Shown: piece by piece, positions 23,388-35,212 of the stretch
Layout of the letters: each line of letters begins with the position of its first letter
How positions within the stretch are numbered: the stretch's first letter is position 1
Assembly (NCBI GenBank): GCA_002900995.3
Contig: CM035304.1
Location: forward strand, 4,294,134 to 4,358,133
Length of the DNA: 64,000 nucleotides
Origin: Ganoderma boninense
Lineage: Eukaryota; Basidiomycota; Agaricomycetes; Polyporales; Polyporaceae
Direction of reading: 5' to 3'
Translations under genes and position numbers: made by a program
The notes under the pieces: model-generated
The model's input: the letters and a program-made list of their open reading frames with translations, nothing else
What the model was told of the DNA's origin: nothing
Database searches by the model: none

Positions 23388-24679
23388 ATGCCATACACGC
23401 CGACTACCTCCATCGTCCAAGAGCTGGTCGACTACTTTTCCGAGAACCCCGAGTTCAAGACCGCCTTCGAAGAGTCTTTCTTGATGGCTTATGCCACCGG
23501 TATTGCCGACTTCGAGATGTTCAAAATCCACTCTGTCGACGACTACCTCCGTTATATGGACGGGTACGTTCACTGGGTCCCATGCGAAAATCTCACCGGA
23601 ACGAACGTCTACAACAACCTCTGCATGTTTGCCTTCATCCTTGACCTCCCTCCCGTTCGTGACCACCAGAGCCCCATCGATCCGACCTCCCGCACCCCCT
23701 GGCGATGGCTGTCGGGATGGCTTATCAAGTACGCCAAGGAGATGGGCAAGTGGATGGACTCGCCGGCCTCCTTCGACCCGAAGATGATCGAGACGTTTGT
23801 CAATTGTCCAGCCTACCGTGATCCAGACGCCAAAAGCTTCTATGACCAGTACCCGCCTCCGCCCGGTGGGTGGCAGACCTTCAACGAGTTCTTCGCGCGC
23901 CACATCAACCCGAAATATCGGCCCATCGCTGGGTTTGACGACCCCAGTGTCATCGTCTCCCCGGCGGACTGCAAATTCGGTGGACAGTGGACCATCAACG
24001 ACGACACGGCCGACGTCACGACTTTTGACGTCAAGGGCGTGCCATGGAGCATCAGCCAGCTCCTCGACGATGAGGCCGCGGGCACGCACTACGGCCCCGC
24101 CTTCTCCGGCGGCACGTTTACGCACTCCTTCCTTGGTCCCACAGACTACCACCGCCAGCACGCGCCCGTCGCGGGCCGTGTTCTCGAGGCGAAGGTCATC
24201 CCTGGTCTCTGCTACGTCGAGATCGTCCTCAAGCAGTCCCCGGATAGCGAAGTAAACTCGGCATGCACCGTCATCTCCGGCACAAGAAGGCCGACCCGAC
24301 CATCGTTTCGCACAAGGAGGTCATTCGGGCGCGCAAGGCCCACCACAAGAAGGATGAGGATAACGACGACGTTGTCCCCGACGCGCCCGACTCTCCTGGG
24401 TACCAGTTCATCCAGGCACGCGCCTTGATCCTCATCGAGAGCGACATCGGGCTCGTCGCGGTGCTCCCGATCGGGATGTCGCAGGTGTCGTCGGTGGTGC
24501 TGAGCGTGAAGCCGGGCGACGTTGTGGAGAAGGGCCAGGAGCTCTCGTGCTTCCACTTCGGCGGGTCGGACATCGTGATGGTGTTCCAGAAGGACGCAAA
24601 GGTGGACCTCGAGCAGGAGAGAGACACCCACTACAACTTTGGCAGCAAGATTGGCAGCGGGCAGCGGGTCGCCAAGTAA
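23388..24679 (+). CDS. Phosphatidylserine-decarboxylase-family protein (soluble fungal type), one frame shift
   Basis: Start MPYTPTTSIVQELVDYF. An in-frame ATG at 23358 also exists, but this one matches the family. The gene is intronless. Family blocks: NEFFARHINPKYRPI, VIVSPADCKFGG, GVPWSISQLLDD, FLGPTDYHRQHAPVAGRVLEAK, LGLVAVLPIGMSQVSSVVL-type sequence, and the C-terminal FHFGGSDIVMVF. The GGS holds the serine that becomes the pyruvoyl cofactor on self-cleavage. It lacks the mitochondrial targeting and membrane parts of classical PSD. It belongs to the soluble subgroup of mushrooms that also includes the L-tryptophan decarboxylase PsiD; the substrate here cannot be read from sequence. The frame changes once at about 24249-24253, between SPDSE and KLGMHRHLRHKK, consistent with one lost base. 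An acidic/basic insert (HHKKDEDNDD) follows. Confidence 0.87.
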
Positions 24680-25106
24680 ACGCGGTGGTAAGCCCACGTG
24701 TACGACAGGTTACGCAATATGTGGTTAACTAGACGTTTTACAGTACCAGACTCAGTGTGCAACGTGGCGCCGGCCCGGGCGTACGAATAGAATCCGACTC
24801 AGAGGTGTTAGAATTTTAGGGCTGGGGTATCTGGTGCATTGTCGTTCTTGTAAATTTTAAACCACACGTCAACGAGCTTTGCGATATATTTATTAATCAG
24901 AGGTGCATAGTGCAAAGAGGCAGCAGCAGGCACAGAAAGAGCGTCGTTGCTGAAGTGTGCGTTTGATTAGATAAGCGCGGGTAAGTTAAGCCAGATAAGG
25001 AAGAGGACGGACCGGGGCCTGAGGTCGTCTGATGCCCTTAGTAGTTGGACGACGTCCACCATGGCGTACTCAGCTCGATTTAGGTCCACCTTTCCCGCGA
25101 ACCACC
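24680..25106. other. Intergenic region
   Basis: This is AT-richer 3' flank of the decarboxylase gene and the short upstream region of the M20 gene. No elements are recognised. Confidence 0.4.
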
Positions 25107-27085
25107 ATGACCACTGCACAGGGTGCATCCGCCTTCTGGACGCCAGAATCTCAGGGGACACAAGCTGATCGTGCTGATGTACTCGATGAAGGCACCATCT
25201 ACAGACCAGAGTTCTTCGAGCACGTCACGGCTACCTCAACGACCTCAATGACGATCTATTTGAACTCAGCAAGGATATACACGGTCGGTTGTTCTCGCAT
25301 GTCTTACTGCTTAGGACTTCCTCACACCTACGACCACAGATCATCCTGAAACTAAGTTTGAGGAGCAGTAAGTGGCCTTCCATGAGCTGACCATGATATT
25401 GTTGGACCTCGAGCTCATTCCCTAGTCCCTTCTCAGCCACGCTCACGACGTTCTCACCGCATTCGTCGAGAAGCATGGCTTCCAAGTCACTCGCCACTAT
25501 TTTCTAGAGACCGCATGGGTAGCCAAGCATTCCAGAGGGAGCGGTGGACGCACGCTCGGGGTCAATTCTGAGATGGATGCGCTTCCGGGAATCGGCCACG
25601 CTTGTGGGCACAACCTCATCGCCATCGCTGGTGTTGCCGTCTCTATCGCAGTGAAGGCCGCCATGGACAAGTTTGACATCTCTGGAAGCGTGGTGCTCCT
25701 GGGCACGCCTGCCGAGGAGGGCGGCTCAGGCAAGACCATCCTGCTCGAGCGCGGAGCCTATGAGGGGATGGATGCTTGCATAATGTCCTTCGTCCTGCCT
25801 TGCAAGGTTGAATACAATTGCTTACTGTACTTTCACAGGTGTCATCCTGCTCCCGGTCCACCGTGGTCTGTCAGTCTGAGCAGCTGCCTCGCGCTCCAGC
25901 GCCTAACTGCCGAGTTCACCGGCCATACGTGAGCAATGGCTGGCTCATTCAGCGGTCTTGTGTGGAATTTTGACCACTTCGTCTTCGTAGTGCGCACGCA
26001 GCGCTCTCCCCATGGGAAGGACAGAATGCATTAGATGCAGCTGTGCTCGCATATACCAACATATCCGTCCTCAGACAGCAGCTTAAGCCGAGTCATCGCG
26101 TTCACGGCATCTTTGAAGGTAAAGACTGGGCCCGAACAGTACGTGCATTTTTTTCCCTTCTCCTTCCCAAGTCCTCTCATTAATGTACTCGTGCAGTTAT
26201 ACCCGACTATTCTAAGGTGTTGTACGTCGCCTCGTGCCGATTACCGTGTCATAACATCGTTCAATAAGGTCTGATATAGCTGGTATGTACGAGCACCGAC
26301 TAGGGCTGAGGTGAAGGCTACGGTTCCTCGAATTAAGGCTTGCTTTGAGTACGTTTACCATTTGTGATGTTGATATTTGGGTTGTGTGCGGCCGTTGATC
26401 GTTTTTAGGGCTGCCGCGCTTGCGACCGGCTGCAAGCTTAATCTCGACGTGGGACAGACGACATTCGATATCAGGCAGAACCAGGCGCTCAGTGAGTTCT
26501 GAACGTCAAGTAATACAGGCGTTTTGTTCAAGACATCATCAGGTGATGAGTGTGCGGACATCTTTGCGAAGAAGTTCGGCCCCGTGGACTACAAGTACGG
26601 AATCAAGAGCGCTTCTACCGACTTCGTAAGCAGCGCTCATGCTTCTCGGCGACGTAACTAGCTCACCAGCATTTCGAGGGGAATGTTACCTATGGTGTGT
26701 TGATAGAAACACAAGCGTCATTTTACCCTCTAACATGATGTGAAAGCCCTTCCCGCGTTGCACCCTTCATTCAGTGTAGTCTACAGACACCTCCAAACCT
26801 ATACCGTCCGATTGACCACCAAACAGGTATCCCAACGAAGGGCAGCAACCACACTCCTGAGTTTACAGTCGCGGCGGGAACAAAGGAGGCGTACAAGGCG
26901 TGTACGAACATGTCGACCGCTTTGTCATGCATCGGATTGCGGCTGTTGACGGATGACGGCTTCGCTGATAAAGTTGGTTCCTCGTATTATCATCGTGCAG
27001 CAGTCGCTTGAGTTTTTTTACACAGGTTAAGAAGACCTTCGAGGAGGACAAAAAGCGGCGTGAACAGGAGGCATCCATGACATAG
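25107..27085 (+). CDS. M20 family metallo-amidohydrolase (PM20D2-like), one frame shift in exon 1
   Basis: Spliced gene of roughly ten exons. Exon 1 starts [14 protein letters not shown] and includes [10 protein letters not shown]. Later pieces: [37 protein letters not shown] (metal ligands H and D); [15 protein letters not shown] (catalytic Glu pair); [78 protein letters not shown]; and [19 protein letters not shown] (last His ligand), ending [17 protein letters not shown]. The family hydrolyses amide bonds of small substrates such as N-acyl amino acids or dipeptides with two zinc ions; the substrate here is unknown. In exon 1 the frame slips at about 25226. HV must be followed by [19 protein letters not shown], which lies one frame over, as if one C were missing. 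All metal-binding motifs are intact. Confidence 0.88.
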
Positions 27086-27480
27086 TAAATGTACGTCTTG
27101 CGGCCACTTCCTGTCGCCTTCTCATAACTTATCGCACGAAAGCTGTCGCAGTTCAACTGAACGTAGCTCCACAATGTGCCACCAGGCAGACATGGGAATG
27201 CCGGTACTTAATCCATTGACATTTCGTCTCACAGAATCCATCCCCCGTTCACGGGTCGGCGCAGGTGAATGTGTCACGGGGCACACTGTTCGGGCCAACA
27301 GATTAGCAAGGGTCTTTGTGACCTGCCGGGCAGCGCTCCGGTGGATGGACACGTTTTCATGGCTTCTCCACCTATAGGCCAAGCGTTCTCGTGAGCACCG
27401 GCGACAGTATAACTTGGGCCATGTTGAGTCAGCACATGAGACCGCACGTCCTCTTGCACTCTCTCCCGTTATCGCCACTC
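27086..27480. other. Intergenic region upstream of the P450 gene
   Basis: About 0.4 kb with no coding blocks and no clear TATA box. Confidence 0.35.
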
Positions 27481-29815
27481 ATGCTCGCCAACGAAGGCCC
27501 TTTCAGCGGTGTTGTGTCGTTTGTTCGAGTTGTGATCGATGTAGCTCCTCTAGCGATTCGGGCTGTTCGTTTTCATCTTGATCAGGCAGTATGCGCAGAG
27601 AAGGAACATGCCTCCGGGACCGCGCGGGGTCCCCTTTATCGGCAACAAGCATCAAGTCCCGCCCATCAAGCCATGGCGCAAGTTCTCCGAATGGAACAAG
27701 CAATACGGTGCGCAGCTACTGCTCCATGCTAAAGATTTTATGAACGTCTAAGGACGTGATGGCAGGCCCGGTAGTGTCCCTCCATCTGGGAAACACGCCG
27801 GTAATCGGCAAGTTACCCTTCATCTCTGGTGGCTCATATGACAGTGGTGCTAACGCTGGTCGAACCTCCAGTGCTTGGCACAGCACAGCTGCCTGGGATT
27901 TGTTGGAAAAGCGATCAGACATATACTCCAGCCGACCGCGCTGCGTTGTGGGGTAAGTATAGATTACTAAGTATTATGCTTCATCGACCGTTAACCACCA
28001 TCTGCTTCATTTTCAGAGGCGAAATTCTGTCCGACAACATGCGAGGACTGATGCTCCCGAACAACGACGCCTGGCGGAGGTGGCGCAAGGTTTGCCACTT
28101 CGTATTTCTCCGTCTCGACGCTGCCTATCAAATCAAAATAAATGCAGGTGTTGCACTCTGGCTTCCACTCCCGACAGGCTGAGACGTACAACGACATACA
28201 GTCCTTGGAGTGCGCTGTGTTCGTGCACGAGCTGCTTGCAGACCCGGAGAATTGGGAGCGCCATGCTCAGCGGTAGGAATAACCACGAGGAGAATGCATA
28301 GGCTGTGGTAACACGCATACATCCAGATTCGCCGCCAGCATCGCTACCTCCGTAAGCTATGGAAGACGTGTAGAAAGTATTGACGAATGGATCGTGAAGG
28401 AGAACATGGCAGCTATGGATTGTAAGCTTCTTTGTTAGGATCGGGGACGAGAGCTCACGAAGTGCCCCTCCAATATAGACCTGACTAGGTGAGATAATGT
28501 CTGATCAGCTTTACACAACTTCGCACTAATATCGATCTAAACAGTGTCAAGTAAGAACAAGATGTAAGTTAGATACGTGAGATGCTCATCGCAGATACAT
28601 TAGCATCCCCGGGAAGTATTTGGTCGAGTCTTGGCCGTGGCTCCTCAAGCTTCCGGTATGAACTCGCACCGAGACTGGGCGTCGTAATTTACTGAGTACA
28701 ATCCATCGGTAGCGGCCCCTGCAATGGTTCAGGCGGGAACCCGAGGAATACCGGAAACGAGATATCACTCTTTATAACCATCTGCTCGACGACGTCAAAA
28801 AGCGGATGAACGATGGCACCGTTCCTGACTGCTTGGCTTCGCAGACCGTCACGAACCAACCAAAGAATGGGATGTCCGATATCGAGATCGCGTATGCCGT
28901 TTCGTCTCCTTTTGGTGCTGGGATTGAGACGGTAAGTTCATTCATTCTTCAGCTATGCTTTGAGACAGCCGTTCAACCGTCGCATGGCTACAGACCGCCG
29001 GAACCCTCTGCGTGTTCTTTCGTGAGCTTTTCCCCCCTTACCTTTGCCTCTCTTTGCCAATGAGCTGACACATGGGTCCAGTTGCGATGCTACACTTCCC
29101 TGACGCCATGCGAAAGGCTCAGGCTGAGCTAGATCCGCGTCGTCGGACCTGATCGTCTCCCGCGCTTCGAGGACCGTGACAGCCTTCCCTACGTCCAGGC
29201 GTTGATCAACGAGACACTACGGTGGCGCCCAATCGCCGTTCTCGGTGGCACTCCCCACGCCGTAATCGCAGACGATGAGTACAACGGGATGTAAGTATTC
29301 TACTGAAAGCCCAGCCGATCCGGTTTTCTGACATTTTCTTTCCTAGGTACATCCCCAAAGGCGCCACGGTCTTTGGCAATCTTGCGTAAGCCCAGATAGA
29401 TAGTATCCCGAGAGAAAGATTCTTTTTCTGACCACTGAACGGTAGAGGTATCATGCACGACCCCGTCATGTTCCCGTCTCCAGAGGAGTTTCGACCGGAG
29501 CGGTTCCTCGAGACGACCAACCCTCGGCTACGAGACTTCGACCTCCCATTCGGGTTCGGGAGAAGGATCTGCGTCGGTATGCATTTGGCGAGGAACTCCC
29601 TGTTTATATCCATTTCGCAGATACTTTGGGCTTTCGACATATTGCCGACAACCATGGAGGACGGAACGCCGATGTTGCCCGATCCATGGGAGTTTACGAA
29701 CGGATTCAACTCCAGGCCTGTGAGCTTCAAATGCGCCATTAAGCCCCGAAGTTTGAAAGGCATAGAGTGTATAGAATGGGACGGAGCGAGGGAACTTCTA
29801 GGGAAATGGCAGTAG
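27481..29815 (+). CDS. Cytochrome P450 monooxygenase, many introns, frame shift near 29135
   Basis: Microsomal-type P450. The membrane anchor LFVFILIRQYAQRRN leads into the proline hinge MPPGPRGVPFIGNKHQVPPIKPW (about 27570-27680). Further exons: PVVSLHLGNTPV, AAWDLLEKRSDIYSSRPR, GEILSDNMRGLMLPNNDAWRRWRK, VLHSGFHSRQAETYND, FAASIATSVSYGRRVESIDEWI, ISIPGKYLVESWPWLLKLP, SPFGAGIET+TAGTL (I-helix), INETLRWRP (ExxR in ETLR), SPEEFRPERFLET and DFDLPFGFGRRICVGMHLA (heme-binding Cys). The stop is at 29813-29815. At least ten introns are needed. The frame slips by one base at about 29133-29138 between AQAELD and VVGPDRLPRFEDRDSLPY. The first exon is uncertain; ATG 27481 joined by a 40-base intron to the anchor is my best model. 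The substrate is unknown. It resembles the large mushroom P450 families used in wood and toxin metabolism. Confidence 0.87.
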
Positions 29816-29910
29816 AGTCTACGTTACGGGATTGGAAGCGTTGTGGGTCTGTTGTCGTATGTGTGCAGCTATCCCATGGCTATTGAAGACAGCTGAGGCT
29901 TATATTTTAT

Positions 29911-29982
29911 GGGCATTTGGCACAGTGGTAGCGCGCACGCTTCGCATGCGTGAGGTCCAGGGTTCAATCCCCTGAATGTCCA
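29911..29982 (+). tRNA. tRNA-Ala (anticodon CGC)
   Basis: A full cloverleaf can be drawn. The acceptor GGGCATT pairs with AATGTCC (one G-U). The D-arm loop is AGTGGTA. The anticodon stem CACGC/GCGTG has loop TTCGCAT, giving anticodon CGC at 29943-29945. The T-arm is CAGGG-TTCAATC-CCCTG, with discriminator A at 29982. There is no intron. The A and B boxes (TGGCACAGTGG, GGTTCAATCC) are present and a TTTT follows at once. Confidence 0.95.
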
Positions 29983-29986
29983 TTTT
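29983..29986 (+). terminator. RNA polymerase III terminator of the tRNA gene
   Basis: TTTT directly after the tRNA 3' end, the normal Pol III stop signal. Confidence 0.7.
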
Positions 29987-30265
29987 CGCAGAGTAGTTTT
30001 TTGATTCTGCTGTTCAACGGTCTTCGCAGTGGTCGGCCGAGCACATCCTGCATCGGGGCTTCTACTGAAATATTGTGCGACAGTCACAGTATATCAGGGT
30101 AACATAATCTCGGTGGTGAGATGCGGATGTACATCATACCGGATACGAGATCAGTCGGATGTGCTTACAATTGCCGCCATCGATGAACGAGCACCTGGCT
30201 CACGCCACTGTTAATCCACCAACAAGACACTGTACAATGATACATTTGGCATACAATCCCTTCTG

Positions 30266-33200
30266 TCAGATGTAGAACATGGTATCTTTCAGCGCCCCAC
30301 CTACGGCATTTGGACTGCTGTCAAACCGCCACATCTTCTTTGCTTCTGCCATGACCTCGTCCTCTCCACTTCCGCTGGTCCCCGTGGTTCCACTGTCGGA
30401 GATGCCCTGCAAAAGAGAATGGATGTAACATCGTCCACGCTCGCACGCGAGATCTGCGTAGTATGCCGGCGACACTAAACTGACGGCCTTGGTGGCACGA
30501 GCAAACATGTAGCTGACATCGTTCGTCAGCCCCTGCAGCTGGTCCGCGCCGATGCCAATCTCGTCGTGGACGACGTAGTAGTGCGTCGGTCTTGTCGACC
30601 CCACGAGTCCTATTCGCCCACGGCGTCGACGTTATAAATTGGACGAATGTAGAGGATCGGTGCGCAAGTACACTCACCCCCATGTGCTTGCAAGTAGAAG
30701 TCGTACTCGTACACAGCGGTCGCGCCACGGTCGACCACAGTACCCGGTTTCGGGTTGCCATCTTGCGCAGCATGTGCGGGGTCCATGGGGAAGAAACGCG
30801 TGTGGTGGCGCTTCCCGCAGATGACGATGGTCAGCTTAGGTCTGTAGGGATTGCCGGGCGCGTTGAACCTGGCGAAGGCTTTCCTGATCTCTGGCATCTC
30901 CTCAGCGACCACGATCGAAAATTGACCCTATATGCGTCGGTGAGCACAATGTCTCCATGAATATCAACCTCCAACCCGTACCTCAGAAACCCCGTCGCGA
31001 TACACCAGGACGCGGCTCGGGAGGAACTTGTTCTTGGCCTTGAACGCAAGTAGTCGTTCCTCCATCATCGACTTCAGATCCGTGATCATCTACAACCTGG
31101 TCAACACCACGCGCAACCAGGACAGGTCCAGCACTCCTACCTCCTTGCGCGACTCCTGGATGCGCAAACTGGCAGGGAACTGGCCAATATACCTGTCGAT
31201 GCTCGCGACGACCGCAGCGACCGACGGCGTGCCCTTCACCGTCCCAACGCCTGGGTGCGTGACGTCCATGCCCACAAGCATAGTCGGCTCCCCGTTCAAC
31301 CACGCCATGTTCTGGTCCGCGAGCTGGTGGTTCAGCCCCCCGAGCTTGATATTGAACTTGAGCGCGACGTTCGCAAAGTACTGCAGCTGCCCCTTCTCCT
31401 TCCGGATCTTTGCCGCATGCACGCACACGGTAGCCACGTCCAAGTACACGTCGCACAAGTGCTTCAACCCCGAGTAGATGTGGCGATCCCCGTTCGAGAG
31501 CACGACGAGCACGATCTTGGGCTTCGGTTTGATCTTCATGAGCTCTTCTCGAATCACCGGGATCGCACGCTTGCGCAGCGGGTCGTCCCCCCGCTTCGGC
31601 GGGAGTGCCGCGAGCTCGATCTGCGGCGGCTGCGTCTGGTCGACAGTCATCCCGCTCCGCCGGCACATGTCAGCGAACCCGCGCCAGACGCTCTGCAGCT
31701 CGGGGTCGTCCTTGCCCCGGAATTCGTCACGGCCGTTCCCGTCCTGGATGAGGAGTATCGCCCAGTTCTGCAGGCGTGCGCCGATGGCGAAGCGCACGCC
31801 GCGGAGGTTCCAGGACGCGCGGTCGTCGACCGCGCCCGTGCCGCCGGCGTAGCGCACGACGGGGGGAGGGAGGATGCGGCCCGGAACCACGGCCATCTCG
31901 GAGCCGACGGTGATCCCGAACGCGTTCGCAGGCGGGGGAGACTGTGCGAGACCGAGCTCGCTCATTCCGCGTATGGTGATGGCCTCGCCGTTGATGTTCG
32001 GGGTCTGGCATGCGACTGCCAGCATGTTGGCGGTGAGCTCGTCGGGAACCTTGCCCTTGAAGGCCTGCTTCTCAAGGATGATGCAGACCTCGGCAGGGAG
32101 AAAGTTGGTTCGTTGTCCTCCAACGTCGATCAGAGGAAGCTCGGCATAGCGCAGCTTGATCTTGTACTCTGAAACTGGGTGAGTGCCCAAAGACGGACTG
32201 AAACTTCGAAAAGACTCACTCTTCAGGAAGTACTGCTCCACTGTAACCTCACCCATACCCTCTGCGATGAACTTATGTTGACGAGCGTTCACTTTCGCGA
32301 TGCTCTTCACCGTCTTCCGATAACCAAGGTGCGTCGTCTTCACCCTTACACCCTTCACGAACGACGCAGGACGAGCACTCGGACTCAGATTCATGAACTC
32401 TATCAAGCGATCCGCCAGGTTTCCCGGGGTGTAGAACGCAGTCGTACAGACGTTCACGTTCACCATCAGTTGTTTCCACGAGGGGCGCACAGAAGAATAG
32501 AACCCGCGCCACGCCTCGAGGCCTCCGCCCAGGGGAACCGGTGGGGCCGCAGGGGACGGATGGAAGAACTTGTTCCGCCCAACCATTACGCCCCCGCCAG
32601 TGACGCGGTTGGGGTATGCAGAAAGGATGATGTTCATGGCGTTGACCACGGGCATGAAGTCGTACAGCCGCTGCTGCGGGTCCCCATTCAGATAACTTCA
32701 TGAGCGAAGTGGTCAGCAGAGGGACACGCGCAGCGGTGAGAACGAGCCGATGTGTGGTATGGACGATGGATGAGAAGAGACAGCATATAAGGGACCGGCA
32801 ACACGACAAGCAACATGCACGCGGCGTCGTCGGGCACCGGACCCTCATAACACCGACACCTCCACAGGAAAAGCGGACAGGAAGGACGAGCGGCAGAATG
32901 GACCACGTACCGTGACATTGCATCAGTGTCGATGGGCTGGACGTACTTGATCGTCATCATGTACTCCTTGGGCTCCCGAGGCTTGTCGCGATGTTCCTCG
33001 TCTTCGTCTTCGTCCGTGTACACAATCTTGATTTGCAGTGGCTGAGGAAGGGTGCTTGGCGCGATGAGTTTTGTGCTGTGGTCATGCGCAACTCTGTTCG
33101 TCATCTTCGCGCGTTTCCATTCGCCCGACGACTCAGCGAGCTGGAATATCCTCCGTAAAAGACGTTTGTTCTTGGCCGGCGGGTTGATCTGCACCGAGTA

Positions 33201-33788
33201 CTCGTGGAAAGGGCCTTTGGGTAGTTTAACTGGGAAGAAGTTCATCCGCAACTTGATGTTCGAGCCATTAATGCCGAAGCCAGGCCGTACGGGGAGATCG
33301 TCATCCCTGAGTCGCAGCGACTGCAAGTGAGCGACGAGTTGGTCTTGAGAGCCGTCGGTCAAGCGCTGGTCAATGTTGGCGGGGCGATCGGGCGCGAAGA
33401 CGCTGTCGGGACATCAATCAGCCCGCGTACGGAAGGGCGAGGGATTGGCGAGGGAAGAGAGAAATGAGGAGACGCACCCTCCACGACCTCTCCCACCTCC
33501 GAATCCTCCACCTCTGTGACCACGATCTCCGCCACGGAACCCGCCACGATCGCCACCTCGGAAACCCCCTCTGTCTCCACCGCGATATCCTCCTCCTCCT
33601 CTGTCGCCCCCTCGATATCCCCCTCGATCGCCGCCACGATAGCCACCGCGGTCGCCTCCGGGGCCTCCACCGCGACTCTGGTGACTCTCAGAGCTGTATC
33701 CGCCGCTAGATGGGTTGCCTCGCCCCCTGTAGTTTCCTCGGTCGCCGCCGCCGCGTCCGCCTCGGCCTTGACCTCGTCCTCTGTCCAT
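30266..33788 (-). CDS. Argonaute (small-RNA-guided slicer) with RGG-rich N-terminus
   Basis: Exon 1 from ATG 33788 encodes a Gly/Arg-rich tail of about 100 residues (RGGDRGGYRG-type repeats). Then come the N domain (RPANIDQRLTDGSQDQ, FGINGSNIKLRMNFF), linker 1 (GGLEAWRGFYSSVRPSWKQL), PAZ (VTVEQYFLK, YAELPLIDVGG, FLPAEVCII), MID, and PIWI. The catalytic tetrad is complete: D in LVGMDVTHPG, E in ESRKE|M, D in VLVYRDGVSE and H in RPTHYYVVHDE. The C-terminus ends KDTMFYI at 30266. An intron splits exactly after the tetrad Glu. I prefer 33788 to the in-frame ATG at 33872 because the TATA box at 33881 would leave only 9 bases before the latter. It loads small RNAs in quelling-type silencing of repeats, viruses or genes. 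All exons join in frame with no lesion. Confidence 0.95.
33470..33770 (-). repeat. In-frame tandem repeat coding for RGG/GYRGGDRG units in Argonaute
   Basis: Imperfect 15-27 base units rich in GG(T/A)GG coding for RGGDRGG(Y/F) repeat about eight times. Such RGG tails bind RNA and are targets of arginine methylation in other Argonaute and Piwi proteins. Repeat number may vary between strains. Confidence 0.75.
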
Positions 33789-33880
33789 TCGCGGCGCGTT
33801 TGATGATGGAAGGCCGTTCGTGTATGCGGGGGTGAACCCAGGAAGCTGGAGGATGGGAGAGGCTGGACACAAGGTGGCGT

Positions 33881-33886
33881 TTTATA
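33881..33886 (-). promoter_or_regulatory. TATA box of the Argonaute gene
   Basis: The minus strand reads TATAAA within CACATATAAAACG, about 93 bases before ATG 33788. It decides the start codon choice. Confidence 0.5.
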
Positions 33887-33888
33887 TG

Positions 33889-35212
33889 TGCGCCGGCCTC
33901 AATCCAATTGTCCTTCGAATCCGTCGGCGCGGTACCGCCCGTCCGAATAGGTTTGATGATCTAATCTCTATGTAGCCCTCCCTAAACCGCGCTCGACGGA
34001 CTCTTCGCGCAGATGCACCGCGCGGGATGGTTGTTCTCCAGTCATTGTGGGCTTCTTTTGAGTTTGGGGGTGAGCATCGTCGACTGGGAGAGGCAAGCGT
34101 GACCCACCGTGTGGATAGTGCCTGCCGCGTGCCCACCCGCGCCCACCTCCGGTCTCGCCTCGTTCCCTCTTTCCTCTATCCTCCCTCTGATCATCCGTGC
34201 GCGCCCAAGTGGCAGAACAGTCTATCTAGCATCTATAACGTCATGATGCACGATGCCTGGATGAGAAGTTCTGGGGGCCTTGATGAAGGACCACTCAGAG
34301 TGCGCACCGTATGTTGCTGCGGTAACGCGGCTCCTATATCCACTGACCGCAACTCCTCCACTTCATCTTCTCCGAGCCAGACACGCTATCAGTGCGGAAC
34401 AATTTCGTCAGATGAGCCTTTCGCAACGGCCGTTCCGAGGGTCCTGGCGGACAGAGTGGGAAGAGCATTTCGGCACTAAAGGTCACCGATCGGTACCCCC
34501 ACGATCATCCTCGACATTCCAGCACGTCGCAATGGTACAGCAAGGCGTGTCTGGCAGGCTCACCTTCAAGCCATATTGAACAAGGAGATTCCCCTCGGAG
34601 CATAAACCTCGTTATCGGGCCCGGTTGAGCTGCCCCTTCGCCGGTCTTCTGATAATGCCTCATTGAATCTTTTATTTGCGTGTTCATGCACAGATCAACT
34701 CAAGATCACTGAAAAGTAGCTCTAAACTCACCAGAGATCAGCCAAGGCTCTCACAATGAGCGAGCTTTGGCACTAAGAGCTCTCAGAGGGTCGCATATGG
34801 GAGGAGATGGGAGTGGAATGGGAATACGTTCGTTGTGCGTGTGCTTGAGTTGACGGTAGAACCACCCACGGTTCTTCCCAGGCTTACTTATGCAGTATTC
34901 TTCATTTCCAGGTCACTCGAGAGGACGGCTAAGCAACGTGCAAAGATGCCTCAAGCTCAAGCCAGCGGGTATAATTCAAAATGGGTATGATACAGCTATC
35001 TATGATACTCAGCAATAGGCCGGCTTATGATAAGTAACAGTGTCCAGTGTCAGAGTCACAATCGCACAACAAATACATGTCCTAGTACATGCAGGGGACA
35101 CACCGCCCAGCCAGCGTGCAGCGGAAACATACCGATCGCAACAGTAAAGATGCAAAGCAAACCACAAGAAGAGGACGGACATGACGACACCTACCTCCCG
35201 CCCGCTGCCCTT
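33889..35212. other. Intergenic region
   Basis: This 1.3 kb lies between the Argonaute start and the 3' end of the ATPase gene. I see no conserved coding blocks, RNA gene or repeat. Confidence 0.4.

Noticed and set aside
28545..28550. A 6-base micro-exon in the P450 gene
   Set aside because: Splice signals flank TGTCAA, but skipping it also keeps the frame, so the sequence alone cannot support it.
33872..33872. In-frame upstream ATG for Argonaute
   Set aside because: Only 9 bases downstream of the TATA box, so it would lie upstream of the expected transcription start.
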